The position numbers were made by a program, and so were the translations under genes. The notes under the pieces were generated by a model. That model was not told the DNA's origin. It saw only the letters and a program-made list of their open reading frames with translations, and made no database searches. DNA of 64,000 nucleotides from Leisingera sp. ANG-M1 (GTDB lineage Bacteria > Pseudomonadota > Alphaproteobacteria > Rhodobacterales > Rhodobacteraceae). Where the stretch lies: assembly GCF_000813745.1 (NCBI RefSeq), contig NZ_JWLC01000008.1, positions 62,001 through 126,000 on the forward strand, read 5' to 3'. Shown here in pieces: positions 1 to 8,943 of this stretch; position 1 is the first letter of the stretch, and every line of letters starts with the position of its first letter.

Positions 1-153
1 GGCGTTTTTGCTGGTGAGTTCCAGCGGCACATTGCCGGCAACGCAGGTGATGCCCAAAAGATCCAGCTCATCAGGGCTGGCCAGCGCCAGCAGGATGGCG
101 ACCGCATCGTCCTGGCCCGGATCAGTGTCGATGATGATTTTCCTGGCACTCAT
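1..153 (-). CDS. Nucleoside hydrolase (IUNH family), N-terminal part only
   Basis: The 51 readable residues begin [20 protein letters not shown], the signature start of inosine/uridine-preferring nucleoside hydrolases. The aspartates of the DTDPGQDDA motif coordinate the catalytic calcium. These enzymes cleave the N-glycosidic bond of ribonucleosides in purine and pyrimidine salvage. The gene runs off the left edge of the window, so substrate class and completeness cannot be judged. The ATG lies at 151-153 on the minus strand. The next 275 bases (154-428) hold no gene I can support and probably carry divergent promoters for this gene and the next one. Confidence 0.85.
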   Translation of the reverse strand, partial: MSARKIIIDTDPGQDDAVAILLALASPDELDLLGITCVAGNVPLELTSKNA

Positions 154-428
154 GGCTTGCTCCGCTGCGGCTGAGCTGTGAGCCTACGCTGTGTCCGCCC
201 GGGATTGAACCGCTGCCGGGCAGGTCTGTGCAAATTTCCGGAGATTTTCTGCGGCGGATGTTTACGGCGGCTGCGTTTGATTTCTATGTTTGGGTGACGC
301 AACGGAAGCCCGGGCGGGATGGCCCGGCGGCCGATGCGGAATTCTGTTTGGCCCGGTGCGGGCGGTATTGGTGCGGCGCGGTTTTGCCGGGGAATGCACG
401 TTGTTGATTTTGAATGGGGAATAAGAAA

Positions 429-983
429 ATGCCGAAAGAGCCCAAAGCTGTTGGCGATATCCTGAAAGACAAGAAAATGACCGCCGCTTACATGGATTAC
501 TGCAAGCGGCGCTTTTGCCTGAACGAGTTCATGTTCACCCAGAACAAGGGCAACGCGGAGTCGCTCTGGACCCGTTACATGGACCAGAAGAAGGGTAAGG
601 AACCGGTCAATATCACCTCCAAGACCTATAAGGCGGCCAAGGAACTGGCGGATCAGAACAATTTTGCCGACGGCGGCTGGAAGAAGATCATCGAGACCGG
701 CAAGAAAGAAGTCATCAGCATGCTGAACAAGGATGTCATGGGATTCACCGGCAGCGACGAATACAAGAAATACGTGGCTGAGAACGGCATGGGCGACCCC
801 AAGAAGGCAGCCAAGCTCTTGGGCATCACCGATGTGAAGAAGCTGAAAGAGGTGATGGTCAATATCGCTGTCGACGACAAGAAGACCGGCGAGAAGCTCT
901 GGAAGGAGCTGATGAAGAAGGAAAAGATCATCGAGGATTACAAGGCGATTTCCTCCTCATTGAAGAAGGCGAGCCTGGTCTGA
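429..983 (+). CDS. RGS-domain-like small cytosolic protein
   Basis: This 184-residue, lysine-rich protein has no signal peptide or membrane segment. Residues about 12-117 read like a regulator of G-protein signalling domain. A helix with an acidic/aromatic core (CLNEFMFTQNKGNAESLW) is followed by the linker VNITSKTYKAAKEL, then by KKEVISMLNKDVMGFTGSDEY. The last two match the RGS pattern of an 'I..(S/D)..T' stretch and an 'AQ..v..lme.D.y..FL.S..Y' helix pair. The similarity is by eye from family knowledge, and eukaryotic-type heterotrimeric G proteins are not known in these bacteria, so the function is open. ATG 429 is preferred over ATG 414 because GGGGAA at 417-422 is a well-spaced ribosome site. 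The gene stands alone, facing mazG. Confidence 0.7.
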   Translation: MPKEPKAVGDILKDKKMTAAYMDYCKRRFCLNEFMFTQNKGNAESLWTRYMDQKKGKEPVNITSKTYKAAKELADQNNFADGGWKKIIETGKKEVISMLNKDVMGFTGSDEYKKYVAENGMGDPKKAAKLLGITDVKKLKEVMVNIAVDDKKTGEKLWKELMKKEKIIEDYKAISSSLKKASLV

Positions 984-1000
984 TCCCGATGTCCGGAGTT

Positions 1001-1021
1001 CCCGGCGGCTGTGCCGCCGGG
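1001..1021. terminator. Hairpin between convergent genes
   Basis: A perfect 9-bp stem (CCCGGCGGC / GCCGCCGGG, loop TGT) sits between the end of the RGS-like gene and the end of mazG. It is followed by ATTTGAGTATTT, so it probably ends transcription from the left. The sequence after it (to about 1047, ending in AGAAGAAG) resembles a motif repeated elsewhere in the window. Confidence 0.6.
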
Positions 1022-1060
1022 ATTTGAGTATTTAGACAAAGAAGAAGCTGTTAGGCGTGC

Positions 1061-1876
1061 TTAGCTGCGCTCGTCTGCTTTCACCTCGTCCCAAAGGGCG
1101 TCCATTTCGGCCAGATCGCTGTCCTCGGGGCGTTTGCCGCGGGCGGCGAGCTTGGTTTCGACCCCTTCGAAGCGGCGGGTGAATTTGGCATTGGCAGCGC
1201 GCAGGGCGGCTTCGGGCTCGACACCCATGTGGCGGCCAAGGTTGGCCATCACAAACAGCAGGTCGCCGAATTCCTCTTCGACTTCGGCGTGCGTGAGCGT
1301 ATCGCGGGCCTCGACCAGTTCGGCGCATTCTTCGGTTATCTTGGCGATAACGTTATCCGCAGAAGGCCAGTCAAAGCCGACACGGGCGGCGCGCTTCTGC
1401 AGCTTGTAGGCACGCAGCAAGGCGGGCAGGCCGACTGCCACGCCGTCCAGGGTGCCTTTCTGTTCCTTGCCGGCGCGTTCTGCCGCCTTGATCGCCTCCC
1501 AGTCCTTGGTCTGCTGGTCGGCGGATTTTTCGCGGCTTTCATCCCCGAACACATGCGGATGGCGCGAGACCATCTTGTTGGACATGGTGGTGACCACGTC
1601 CTGGAAGGAGAAGTGGCCCGCCTCCTGCGCCATCTGGGCGTGGAAGACGGACTGGAACAAGAGATCGCCCAATTCCCCCTTCAGCTCGTCCCAGGCCTCG
1701 CGTTCGATTGCATCGGCAACTTCGTAAGCCTCTTCAATGGTGTAGGGGGCGATGGTGGCGAAATTCTGTTCGATGTCCCAGGGGCAGCCGGATTGCGGAT
1801 CACGCAGGCGGGCCATGATTTCCAAGAGGCGCTCGATGCCTGCGGTTTCATCGTGGATCATGTCTGTTTGGGGCAT
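1061..1876 (-). CDS. mazG: Nucleoside triphosphate pyrophosphohydrolase MazG
   Basis: This 271-residue all-alpha NTP pyrophosphohydrolase hydrolyses (d)NTPs to NMP and pyrophosphate, in nucleotide-pool cleaning and in some bacteria ppGpp control. Two tandem MazG modules are visible. The first begins LLEIMARLRDPQSGCPWDIE and has the metal-binding EEAYEVADAI and ELGDLLFQ helices. The second has ITEECAELVEA and EEEFGDLLFVMANL. Both keep the E-x-x-E...E-x-x-D metal ligands. The start is placed at ATG 1876 (MPQTDMIHDE); an in-frame ATG at 1861 is the alternative. It diverges from the amidohydrolase gene, whose start lies 64 bases away, so the promoters share that short region. Confidence 0.95.
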   Translation of the reverse strand: MPQTDMIHDETAGIERLLEIMARLRDPQSGCPWDIEQNFATIAPYTIEEAYEVADAIEREAWDELKGELGDLLFQSVFHAQMAQEAGHFSFQDVVTTMSNKMVSRHPHVFGDESREKSADQQTKDWEAIKAAERAGKEQKGTLDGVAVGLPALLRAYKLQKRAARVGFDWPSADNVIAKITEECAELVEARDTLTHAEVEEEFGDLLFVMANLGRHMGVEPEAALRAANAKFTRRFEGVETKLAARGKRPEDSDLAEMDALWDEVKADERS

Positions 1877-1939
1877 TGCGGCTGCTCTTGTTTGGGTGTC
1901 AGATGCATCATCCCGAGTCTGGAGCAGGAGTCCACCCCA

Positions 1940-3106
1940 ATGCCCGTTGTGAACCGTATCGCGGATTACGCCGAAGAGATGAAGACCTGGCGGCGGCATC
2001 TGCACCAGATCCCCGAGCTGGCGCTGGACCTGCCCAAGACCGCTGCCTTTGTGGCGGAGCGGCTGCGGGAGTTTGGCGTGGATGAACTGCATGAGGGCAT
2101 CGCGCAGACCGGCATGGTGGCGATCATCAACGGGCAGGGTGAGGGGCCGACCATTGGCCTGCGTGCCGACATGGATGCGCTGCCGATCCCGGAGGAAACC
2201 GGGGTGGAGTATGTTTCCGGCCATGAAGGCAACATGCATGCCTGCGGCCATGACGGTCACACCACGATGCTTTTGGGGGCGGCGAAGTATCTGGCGGAGA
2301 CGCGCAACTTCTCGGGCCGGGTGGCGCTGATCTTCCAGCCTGCCGAGGAGGCCATCGGCGGTGCCCGCATCATGGTCGAGGAAGGCATCATGGAGCGTTT
2401 TGATATCGGTGAGGTCTATGCGCTGCACAACGCGCCGGGGCTGCCGGTTGGAAACTTCCTGACCACGCCCGGCGCGCTGATGGCCGCTGTGGATACGTTC
2501 CACATCCATATTCAAGGTCAGGGCGGCCATGGCGCTATGCCGCATGAAACCCGCGACCCGGTGATGGCGGCCTGCGGCATGGCCCAGGCGATCCAGACGA
2601 TTGTGTCCCGCAACCACCACACCCTGGAGGATCTGGTGGTCTCGGTCACCCAGATCCACACCGGCACCGTCGACAATGTGATCCCGGATACTGCCTACAT
2701 CAACGGCACTGTGCGCACCTTCAATCCGGAGGTGCAGAAGATGGTGATGCGGCGGATGAAGGAGATCGTGGCGGGGCAGGCGGCCAGTTATGGCGTTGAG
2801 GCGGAGCTGGACTATGAGGTCGGCTATCCGGCAACCTTCAACGATACAGAGAAGACAGCCTTTGCGGTGGAGGTCGCCAAGGAGATCTCTGGCGAGGGCA
2901 ATGTTGAGCCTGAGGGCGGGCGCGAGATGGGTGCCGAAGATTTTGCCTATATGCTGCAGGCGCGGCCCGGGTCGTATCTGTTCCTGGGGCAGGGTGATAC
3001 CGCCGGGCTGCATCACCCGAAGTACGATTTTAACGACGACATCGCCCCGGTCGGCGCGTCCTTCTTTGCCCGCCTGGTGGAGCGGGCGCAGCCGTCGGGC
3101 AGCTAA
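1940..3106 (+). CDS. M20 family metallo-amidohydrolase (hippurate/N-acyl amino acid hydrolase type)
   Basis: The product (388 residues) is a two-domain M20D peptidase/amidohydrolase that removes acyl groups from amino acids or related amides. Metal-binding motifs are clear: RADMDALPI, HACGHDGHTTMLLGAA, QPAEEAIGGARIM (catalytic Glu in PAEE) and the late MGAEDFAYML. The dimerisation domain (GQGGHGAMPHETRDPV) follows. No signal peptide is visible, so it acts in the cytosol. GGAGCAGGAG at 1921-1930 is a good ribosome site for ATG 1940. Two ureohydrolase genes follow in the same direction 78 bases downstream, which suggests a role in using a guanidino or acylated amino compound. The exact substrate cannot be told. 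Confidence 0.9.
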   Translation: MPVVNRIADYAEEMKTWRRHLHQIPELALDLPKTAAFVAERLREFGVDELHEGIAQTGMVAIINGQGEGPTIGLRADMDALPIPEETGVEYVSGHEGNMHACGHDGHTTMLLGAAKYLAETRNFSGRVALIFQPAEEAIGGARIMVEEGIMERFDIGEVYALHNAPGLPVGNFLTTPGALMAAVDTFHIHIQGQGGHGAMPHETRDPVMAACGMAQAIQTIVSRNHHTLEDLVVSVTQIHTGTVDNVIPDTAYINGTVRTFNPEVQKMVMRRMKEIVAGQAASYGVEAELDYEVGYPATFNDTEKTAFAVEVAKEISGEGNVEPEGGREMGAEDFAYMLQARPGSYLFLGQGDTAGLHHPKYDFNDDIAPVGASFFARLVERAQPSGS

Positions 3107-3184
3107 GCCTTCAGGGTAGATGACAGACGCCTGCGAAGCGGGTATTTGATCAAAAACAACGCATCACAACAGGGACGCACTGCC

Positions 3185-4153
3185 ATGGCATTGGAAGACG
3201 CGAAACATATGATCGACCACGCCTTCACCCGCGAGGATTTGAAGGGGCTGAGTTTCGAGATCACCTTTGGCGGGGCCACGTCTTTTCTGCGCCGCAAATA
3301 CACCAAGGACCTGACTGGTGTGGATATTGCCGTCACAGGCGTGCCGTTTGATCAGGCGGTGACCAACCGGCCCGGCACCCGGCTGGGACCGCGGGCGATC
3401 CGCGAGGCGTCCACCCTGCAAAGCCCCGACGAGCCTTATGGCTGGCCTCATAAGCCGCTGAGCACGCTGGCAATTGCCGATTACGGCGATCTGGCTTTTG
3501 ATCATGCGAATGTGCCGGAGTTTCCCGGCGCTTTGACCGAGCATATCCGTGGTATCCTGGACACGGATACGGCCTCGGTGGTGCTGGGCGGCGATCACTA
3601 CATCAGCTTCCCGGTCCTGAAGGCCTATGCCGAGAGATACGGGCCGATTTCGCTGCTGCAGTTTGATGCCCACACCGACACCTGGCCGGATGACAATATG
3701 GACCGGGTCGATCACGGCACCATGTTCTACAAGGCGGTGAAATCGGGGATTGTTGATCCGGCCACCTCGGTGCAGGTGGGCATCCGCACCACCAATGATG
3801 ATACCCTGGGGGTCAACATCATCGACGCGCCGACAGTGCATGAGATCGGGCCGGTGGAGACCGCCAAACGGATCAAGGCGATCCTGGGGGACCGTCCCAC
3901 TTATCTGACTTTTGACATCGACTGCCTGGACCCTGCCTATGCACCCGGCACCGGTACGCCGGTCTGGGGCGGGCTGACTTCGGCGCAGGCCTCGCGCATC
4001 CTGCGGGAGATTGCCGGCATCAATATCAAGGGTGGCGACGTGGTCGAGGTTTCTCCCCCCTTTGACACAACCGGCGCAACTGCTATTGCCGGGGCACATG
4101 TGGCGACGGAAATCATCTGCCTTCTGGGCTGGAACATGAGAGACAATGACTGA
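3185..4153 (+). CDS. speB: Agmatinase/ureohydrolase family protein, copy 1
   Basis: The product (322 residues) has the arginase/agmatinase fold that hydrolyses guanidino groups to urea plus an amine. Binuclear manganese motifs are present: GGDHYISFPVL, QFDAHTDTW and TFDIDCLDPAYAPGTG. It differs from the next gene in the second motif (QFDAHTDTW against HVDAHADV), so the two tandem copies probably have different substrates (agmatine, guanidinobutyrate, guanidinopropionate or guanidine are all possible in this family). ATG 3185 (MALEDAKHM) fits the homology start; an upstream in-frame ATG at 3146 would add 13 residues. Its stop overlaps the next start by 8 bases, showing one operon. Confidence 0.88.
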   Translation: MALEDAKHMIDHAFTREDLKGLSFEITFGGATSFLRRKYTKDLTGVDIAVTGVPFDQAVTNRPGTRLGPRAIREASTLQSPDEPYGWPHKPLSTLAIADYGDLAFDHANVPEFPGALTEHIRGILDTDTASVVLGGDHYISFPVLKAYAERYGPISLLQFDAHTDTWPDDNMDRVDHGTMFYKAVKSGIVDPATSVQVGIRTTNDDTLGVNIIDAPTVHEIGPVETAKRIKAILGDRPTYLTFDIDCLDPAYAPGTGTPVWGGLTSAQASRILREIAGINIKGGDVVEVSPPFDTTGATAIAGAHVATEIICLLGWNMRDND

Positions 4154-5093
4154 CTTCAATCAGCCGATCAGCGGCAATGACCTGGCCCGGTTCTCGGGGC
4201 CGAACACCTATATGCGGCTGCCGCAGGCGACCTCGCTGGAGGGGCTGGATGTTGCCGTTGTCGGCGTGCCGATGGATATCGGGACGTCCTGGCGGTCGGG
4301 CACCCGTTTCGGCCCCAAGCAGATCCGCGCCGAAAGCGCGATGCTGCGGCCCTATAACATGGCCACGGGTGCTGCACCGTTTGACAGCCTCAACATTGCC
4401 GATATCGGCGATCTGGCGATCAATACGTTTTCGCTTAAGGAATCGCTGCGGATTATCCAGGAAAGCTATGATGCGATCCTGGCCGGCGGGGTGATCCCGG
4501 TGGCAATGGGCGGCGATCATTCGATCACCCTGCCGATCCTGCGGGCGATTGCCGCAAAGTATGGCCCTGTTGCGCTGGTGCATGTGGACGCGCATGCGGA
4601 TGTGAACGACGAGATGTTCGGCGAGCGCGAGACCCATGGCACCGTGTTCCGCCGCGCTTATGAGGAAGGGCTGATTGTTCCGGACAAGACCTATCAGATC
4701 GGCATCCGCGGCACCGGCTATGCGGCCACCGATTTCTCCGAGGCGCAAAGCTGGGGGTTCCAGCACTTCCCCGCGCAGGAGCTGTGGGGCCGGCAGCTGC
4801 ATCAGATGGGTGCGGAAATTCGCCGCGATATCGGCAATAGGCCGGTCTATGTGACCTATGATATCGATAGTCTGGACCCGGCTTATGCGCCGGGCACCGG
4901 CACGCCGGAAATCGGCGGGCTGACCACGCCGCAGGCGCTGGAGTTGATCCGGTCGCTGAAGGGGATCAATATTGTTGGCTGCGACCTGGTGGAGGTGTCG
5001 CCGCCTTATGACCCTTCGGGCAACACGGCTTTGGTGGGGGCAAACCTGCTCTATGAGCTGCTCTGTGTGCTGCCGGGCGTGACAACGAGATAA
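4146..5093 (+). CDS. speB: Agmatinase/ureohydrolase family protein, copy 2
   Basis: This 315-residue ureohydrolase has the full set of manganese ligands: GGDHSITLPIL, HVDAHADVNDE and TYDIDSLDPAYAPGTGTPEIGGL. It is closer to the usual SpeB signature than the gene before it. Agmatinase converts agmatine to putrescine and urea. The start ATG lies inside the end of copy 1 (8-base overlap), so translation is probably coupled. Tandem, clearly diverged ureohydrolases suggest either two guanidino substrates or a hetero-oligomer; the sequence cannot decide. Confidence 0.9.
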   Translation: MTDFNQPISGNDLARFSGPNTYMRLPQATSLEGLDVAVVGVPMDIGTSWRSGTRFGPKQIRAESAMLRPYNMATGAAPFDSLNIADIGDLAINTFSLKESLRIIQESYDAILAGGVIPVAMGGDHSITLPILRAIAAKYGPVALVHVDAHADVNDEMFGERETHGTVFRRAYEEGLIVPDKTYQIGIRGTGYAATDFSEAQSWGFQHFPAQELWGRQLHQMGAEIRRDIGNRPVYVTYDIDSLDPAYAPGTGTPEIGGLTTPQALELIRSLKGINIVGCDLVEVSPPYDPSGNTALVGANLLYELLCVLPGVTTR

Positions 5094-5112
5094 GCGGTCC
5101 GGCCTCACGCAA

Positions 5113-5610
5113 ATGGCCGGGGGAGGGCCGCGCTGGGAGGAGGAGGCAAGGGTTGACCTTGAAACCGCATTGAGGCGGCTGATGCTGTTCGGCTGGGTTC
5201 TGCTGGCCGCCGTGGTGGCCGGGCTGGGGTTCATCCGGCTGGCGCCGAGCGATCCGCTGGACTGGAACACCCAGCCGGAATTCACCGAGGACAAAGAATT
5301 CCGCGGCGGCGTGTTCCGGGTGGTGCGCACAGGCCCGGATGGGCTGGAACGCTTCCACCGGATCGCCAGCACTGCGCCGCGCACCAGCGTGCTGGCGGGC
5401 GGGCCGGCGGACGGAATGGCGACCTATATCACCCGGACACAGCTCTTGGGCTTTCCCGACTACACCACAGCGGCGCAGGACGGCGACCTGCTGAAGGTCT
5501 ATGCGCGCCTGCGCTTCGGCCGCTCGGATCTGGGGGCCAACAGGGAGCGGATCAACGGCTGGCTGGCAGCGATGGAAACGGCGCCGCAGTCTGTTTCCAA
5601 CGGGGAGTGA
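5113..5610 (+). CDS. DUF1499 family membrane-anchored protein
   Basis: The product is up to 165 residues. One hydrophobic segment (about residues 23-46, LMLFGWVLLAAVVAGLGFIRL) anchors a periplasmic or cytosolic DUF1499 domain, recognised by FTEDKEFRGGVFRVVRT, TRTQLLGFPDYTT and LLKVYARLRFGRSDLGANRERINGWL. The function of the family is unknown. The start is unsure: ATG 5113 has only a weak ribosome site, while a strong GGGAGGAGG at 5135-5143 has no ATG close behind it in this frame (the next is ATG 5182). It follows the second ureohydrolase by 19 bases and may share its transcript. Confidence 0.75.
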   Translation: MAGGGPRWEEEARVDLETALRRLMLFGWVLLAAVVAGLGFIRLAPSDPLDWNTQPEFTEDKEFRGGVFRVVRTGPDGLERFHRIASTAPRTSVLAGGPADGMATYITRTQLLGFPDYTTAAQDGDLLKVYARLRFGRSDLGANRERINGWLAAMETAPQSVSNGE

Positions 5611-5939
5611 GCAAGGGCTCCCGCCTGTTCGCGGGCTTTCGAAAAAGCCCCTCGCAGTTGGGCATGGCGCCGCGCTGAAGCGCGGCGCAGGCTCATCGGC
5701 CATAGGCCGGTGAGCCATGGTTTTGGCTGAGAAGCGCTTCAGGGACAGGGCTGCCCCTGAAGACGCGTTTTCAATTGTGTTTGTTTCTTCCGCGTCAAGG
5801 GCAAGCCGCGCTGGCGCGCGGTGGCTGCGCCACCCTTGACCCGGGCAGGAAGACATAAAAAAGTAGGTTTTGGTTTCGATTGAAAGACTAGATGCGAAGG
5901 CGCTAGGCGGATGAGTTTTTTCAAAAAGGAGAAATTTTC
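5611..5939. other. Intergenic region with strong inverted repeats
   Basis: No gene is supported in these 329 bases. Two stacked hairpins are visible: GCGCCGCG/CGCGGCGC at 5667-5688 and the 12-bp perfect pair GGCTCATCGGCC/GGCCGGTGAGCC at 5690-5716. They have no T tract, so they look like a structured intergenic repeat rather than a standard terminator. An AT-rich stretch at 5860-5935 probably holds the promoter of the next gene. Confidence 0.55.
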
Positions 5940-6353
5940 ATGATCACCAGATTTGCCAAGCCTGGTCTGTCTCTTTCCTGTTGTGCGCTGCTCGCAGCCT
6001 GCGGGGGAGTGCCTGCCAGCAATGAACTGCAATTCGACAATGACGGGAATGGCCGGTTCAGCGGAAGTGCGGGTGCAGGTTGGACGGCACAGGAGATCAG
6101 GACATTTGCTACCGGCCAGATTTGCGGCAATGGCCCTGTTGTGGACTTTAGCATCAGGGTTTTACCAACGGCACCGGACTACAAGATTTTTTCAGGCTCT
6201 TGCGCATCCGGAGAATATGGCTTGGCCGCGGCAGGAACTGGTCAGAACAACGTAGTGACCGCGCCGTCAGCGCCGTCAGTACCAGCCGCCCCGGTTGTGG
6301 CGCCGGGTGGAAGCGGTGCTGCCTGGGATGGCTCCACCCCATTCGTGGATTGA
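5940..6353 (+). CDS. Small predicted lipoprotein of unknown function
   Basis: The product is 137 residues. A hydrophobic leader ends in the lipobox LLAAC, with the lipidated Cys at about residue 21, so it is predicted to be anchored in the envelope. The mature part (ELQFDNDGNGRFSGSAGAGW...) is small and polar and has two further cysteines (QICGNG, SGSCASGEY) that could form a disulfide. The tail is rich in Pro, Ala and Ser. AGGAG sits about nine bases before the ATG. I do not recognise a family. The gene after it is convergent and also encodes a small exported cysteine protein, but the two are not similar. Confidence 0.75.
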   Translation: MITRFAKPGLSLSCCALLAACGGVPASNELQFDNDGNGRFSGSAGAGWTAQEIRTFATGQICGNGPVVDFSIRVLPTAPDYKIFSGSCASGEYGLAAAGTGQNNVVTAPSAPSVPAAPVVAPGGSGAAWDGSTPFVD

Positions 6354-6446
6354 TGAAGCGGCATCCTGTCTCCGTGACGTCAACAAAGGCGCCTTTGCCG
6401 GACCTCCGCTCCCCGGTAGCGGAGGCAGTGAAGCAGTTTGAAAGGC

Positions 6447-6746
6447 TCAGAGCTTTGGCAACTCCAATGGCGGCTGTGACGTTCCCTGCGCATCCCCCAG
6501 CGACGCCGACAGGCAGCTGCTTTGCACCTCGCGCCACATCGGCACGTTCAGGGACATCTGGCATTGCGCCATGAACATTCGGCCGTCGACTTGCAGGCAG
6601 CGCAGCTCTCCCAGCTCGACGCGGGAGCCGGATTTGTCCGTGCAGTAGCAGTCGATGGTCTTGCCGCCCGGTCCTTTCACATCCGCCAGCCCCAGGCCGG
6701 GCAGGGTGAGGAGGATTGTGGCAATAAGGGCTCTGGAATGTCGCAT
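6447..6746 (-). CDS. Small exported cysteine-containing protein, function unknown
   Basis: This 99-residue product starts with a typical signal peptide (MRHSRALIATILLTLPGLGLA, cleavage predicted after ALA-type LADV). The mature protein has five cysteines (CYCTDKSG, ELRCLQVDG, AQCQM, SSCLS), consistent with a disulfide-bonded periplasmic protein. The pattern 'GGKTIDCYCTDKSGSRVELGE...CLQVDGR...AQC' is familiar from small Rhodobacteraceae hypothetical proteins, but I cannot name a function. It diverges from prfA, with 60 bases between the two starts. Confidence 0.7.
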   Translation of the reverse strand: MRHSRALIATILLTLPGLGLADVKGPGGKTIDCYCTDKSGSRVELGELRCLQVDGRMFMAQCQMSLNVPMWREVQSSCLSASLGDAQGTSQPPLELPKL

Positions 6747-6806
6747 GGCTCTAGCATATCACAGAGGCAGCATTTGGCCAAAACATGAACAGCAATAGGC
6801 GCGCCC

Positions 6807-7862
6807 ATGGTCCCCGAAGAACGGCTGGAACAGATCCTGCAGCGGTTTCAGTATCTTGAAGCCGCAATGGCGGATGGCGCCGGGGGCGGGGATATTGCGG
6901 CCTTGGCCAAGGAGTATTCCGATCTGCGGCCGGTTGCGGAACAGATCGGTGCCTACCGCAAGCTGCTGAACGACCTGGAGGAGGCCGAGCTGATGCTGGC
7001 GGATCCGGATATGAAAGATCTTGCGGAGGAGGAGATCCCGGCGCTGAAGGAGGCGATCCCGGAAGCGGAACATGCTTTGCAGCTGGCTTTGCTGCCCAAG
7101 GATGCCGCCGACACCCGCCCGGCGATGCTGGAGATCCGCCCTGGCACCGGCGGCGATGAGGCGGCGCTGTTTGCGGGTGACCTCTTGCGGATGTATCAGC
7201 GTTACGCCGAAGGGCAGGGCTGGAAGTTCGACATCATCGAAGAACAGCCGACCGAGCTGGGCGGCATCAAGGAAGTGGTGGCGCATATCAAGGGCGAGAA
7301 TGTCTTTGCCCGGCTGAAGTATGAGTCGGGCGTGCACCGGGTGCAGCGGGTGCCGGCTACTGAGAGCGGCGGGCGTATCCATACCTCGGCAGCCACGGTG
7401 GCGGTGCTGCCGGAGGCAGAGGATGTGGACATTCATATCGACCCGAATGACATCCGCATCGATACCATGCGGGCGTCGGGGGCTGGCGGGCAGCATGTGA
7501 ACACCACGGACTCTGCCGTCAGGATCACCCACTTGCCGACCGGGCTGATTGTGACCTCCTCGGAGAAATCGCAGCACCGCAACCGTGAGATTGCCATGCA
7601 GGTGCTGAAGACGCGGCTCTATGATCTGGAGCGGCAGCGGATCGACAGCGAGCGTTCGGCGGACCGGGCCAGCCAGGTGGGCTCCGGCGACCGCTCGGAG
7701 CGGATCCGGACCTATAATTTCCCGCAAGGCCGTATGACGGATCACCGGATCAACTTGACGCTATACAAGCTGGATCAGGTGGTTGGCGGCGATCTGGATG
7801 AGATCATCGACGCGCTGACGGCGGACAATCAGGCGCGGCTGCTGGCCGAGATGGGCCAGTAA
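6807..7862 (+). CDS. prfA: Peptide chain release factor 1
   Basis: The product is 351 residues, close to the usual length for RF1. It recognises UAA and UAG and triggers peptide release on the ribosome. The catalytic GGQ is at residues 227-229 in [18 protein letters not shown], and its glutamine is the methylation target of PrmC, encoded next. The C-terminal domain ends with the expected [23 protein letters not shown]. The codon-recognition loop reads PATE...GR. prmC starts 16 bases after the stop, the classic prfA-prmC arrangement. Confidence 0.98.
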   Translation: MVPEERLEQILQRFQYLEAAMADGAGGGDIAALAKEYSDLRPVAEQIGAYRKLLNDLEEAELMLADPDMKDLAEEEIPALKEAIPEAEHALQLALLPKDAADTRPAMLEIRPGTGGDEAALFAGDLLRMYQRYAEGQGWKFDIIEEQPTELGGIKEVVAHIKGENVFARLKYESGVHRVQRVPATESGGRIHTSAATVAVLPEAEDVDIHIDPNDIRIDTMRASGAGGQHVNTTDSAVRITHLPTGLIVTSSEKSQHRNREIAMQVLKTRLYDLERQRIDSERSADRASQVGSGDRSERIRTYNFPQGRMTDHRINLTLYKLDQVVGGDLDEIIDALTADNQARLLAEMGQ

Positions 7863-7878
7863 AGAAGGAGCGGGGAGC

Positions 7879-8730
7879 ATGGCGGAAACCGCGGCACAGG
7901 CGATGGCGGCAGCAACGGCGCGGCTGCGGGCGGCAGGGGTGCCGGACCCGGCGCGGGACGCGCGGGTGCTCTTGGCCCATGCCGCGCGGATAGAGGCCAG
8001 CCGGGTGACGCTGATTGCGCCCGAGGAGCTGGCACCGGAAATTGCCGAACGCTATGAGCAGCTGATTGCGCTCAGGGCGGTGCGGGTGCCGGTGTCGCAT
8101 CTGATTGGCGAGCGGGAGTTCTACGGCCGCCGCTTCAAGGTGTCGCGTGACGTGCTGGACCCGCGGCCTGAAACCGAGATTTTGATCGAGGCGGCTCTGG
8201 CCGAGCCATATGAAAGGGTGCTGGACCTTGGCCTGGGATCTGGCTGCATCCTTGTGACGCTGCTGGCGGAGCGGCAGGAGGCCACCGGGCTGGGGGTTGA
8301 TATCAGCGAAGCCGCCTGCCTGCAGGCCAGCGCCAATGCGGTGCTGCACCGGGTCGAGGCGCGTGCGGACATCCAGCGATCGGATTGGTTCGAAAACGTC
8401 GAGGGCCAGTTCGATCTGATTGTGTCAAACCCGCCTTATATCGCGCTGGATGAGATGGAAGGTCTGTCGGCGGAAGTGCGCGGCCACGAGCCGGGGATTG
8501 CCTTGACCGATGGCGGCGACGGGCTGGGGGCGTACCGCAAGATCGCGGCGGTAGTAGCCGGCCATCTGGCGCCGGGCGGGCGGCTGCTGCTGGAAATCGG
8601 CCCGACGCAAGGGGCGGCGGTAAGTGCATTGCTGGAGGCAGCGGGCCTCAGCGGGATTGCGGTGCTGCCGGATTTGGATGGCCGCGACCGTGTGGTGCGG
8701 GCGCATTGCGGCAAAAACCGGAGTCTCTAA
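7879..8730 (+). CDS. prmC: Release factor glutamine methyltransferase PrmC
   Basis: This 283-residue protein methylates the GGQ glutamine of RF1 and RF2 using S-adenosylmethionine. The N-terminal helical domain contains DARVLLAHA. The Rossmann domain holds the SAM loop VLDLGLGSGCILVTLLAE and the substrate-binding NPPY motif at residues 184-187. AAGGAG precedes the ATG. It follows prfA closely and is probably co-transcribed with it. Confidence 0.97.
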   Translation: MAETAAQAMAAATARLRAAGVPDPARDARVLLAHAARIEASRVTLIAPEELAPEIAERYEQLIALRAVRVPVSHLIGEREFYGRRFKVSRDVLDPRPETEILIEAALAEPYERVLDLGLGSGCILVTLLAERQEATGLGVDISEAACLQASANAVLHRVEARADIQRSDWFENVEGQFDLIVSNPPYIALDEMEGLSAEVRGHEPGIALTDGGDGLGAYRKIAAVVAGHLAPGGRLLLEIGPTQGAAVSALLEAAGLSGIAVLPDLDGRDRVVRAHCGKNRSL

Positions 8731-8943
8731 GGCGAAAATTCGGGTTTTGATAAGAAAAATCACGGAAAATCATCTTGCGCCTCTTGTAAGGGGCTCCGTA
8801 AAGTGGTTACTCAGAGGCGCTGCTTGAGGCGAGAGCTTAAGAACAAGCCCTCCCGCAGCACCAAGCCCAAAAAGCTGATGATCCGGCGCTGAGGCGCGAA
8901 GATTGGATCTACGGCGCATTAATTCAAGGCTGACGTTAGGCAG

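Noticed and set aside
1229-1939. Long N-terminal extension of the M20 amidohydrolase reaching into mazG
   Set aside because: It is antisense to mazG; the domain starts at residue 1 of ATG 1940, which has a good ribosome site.
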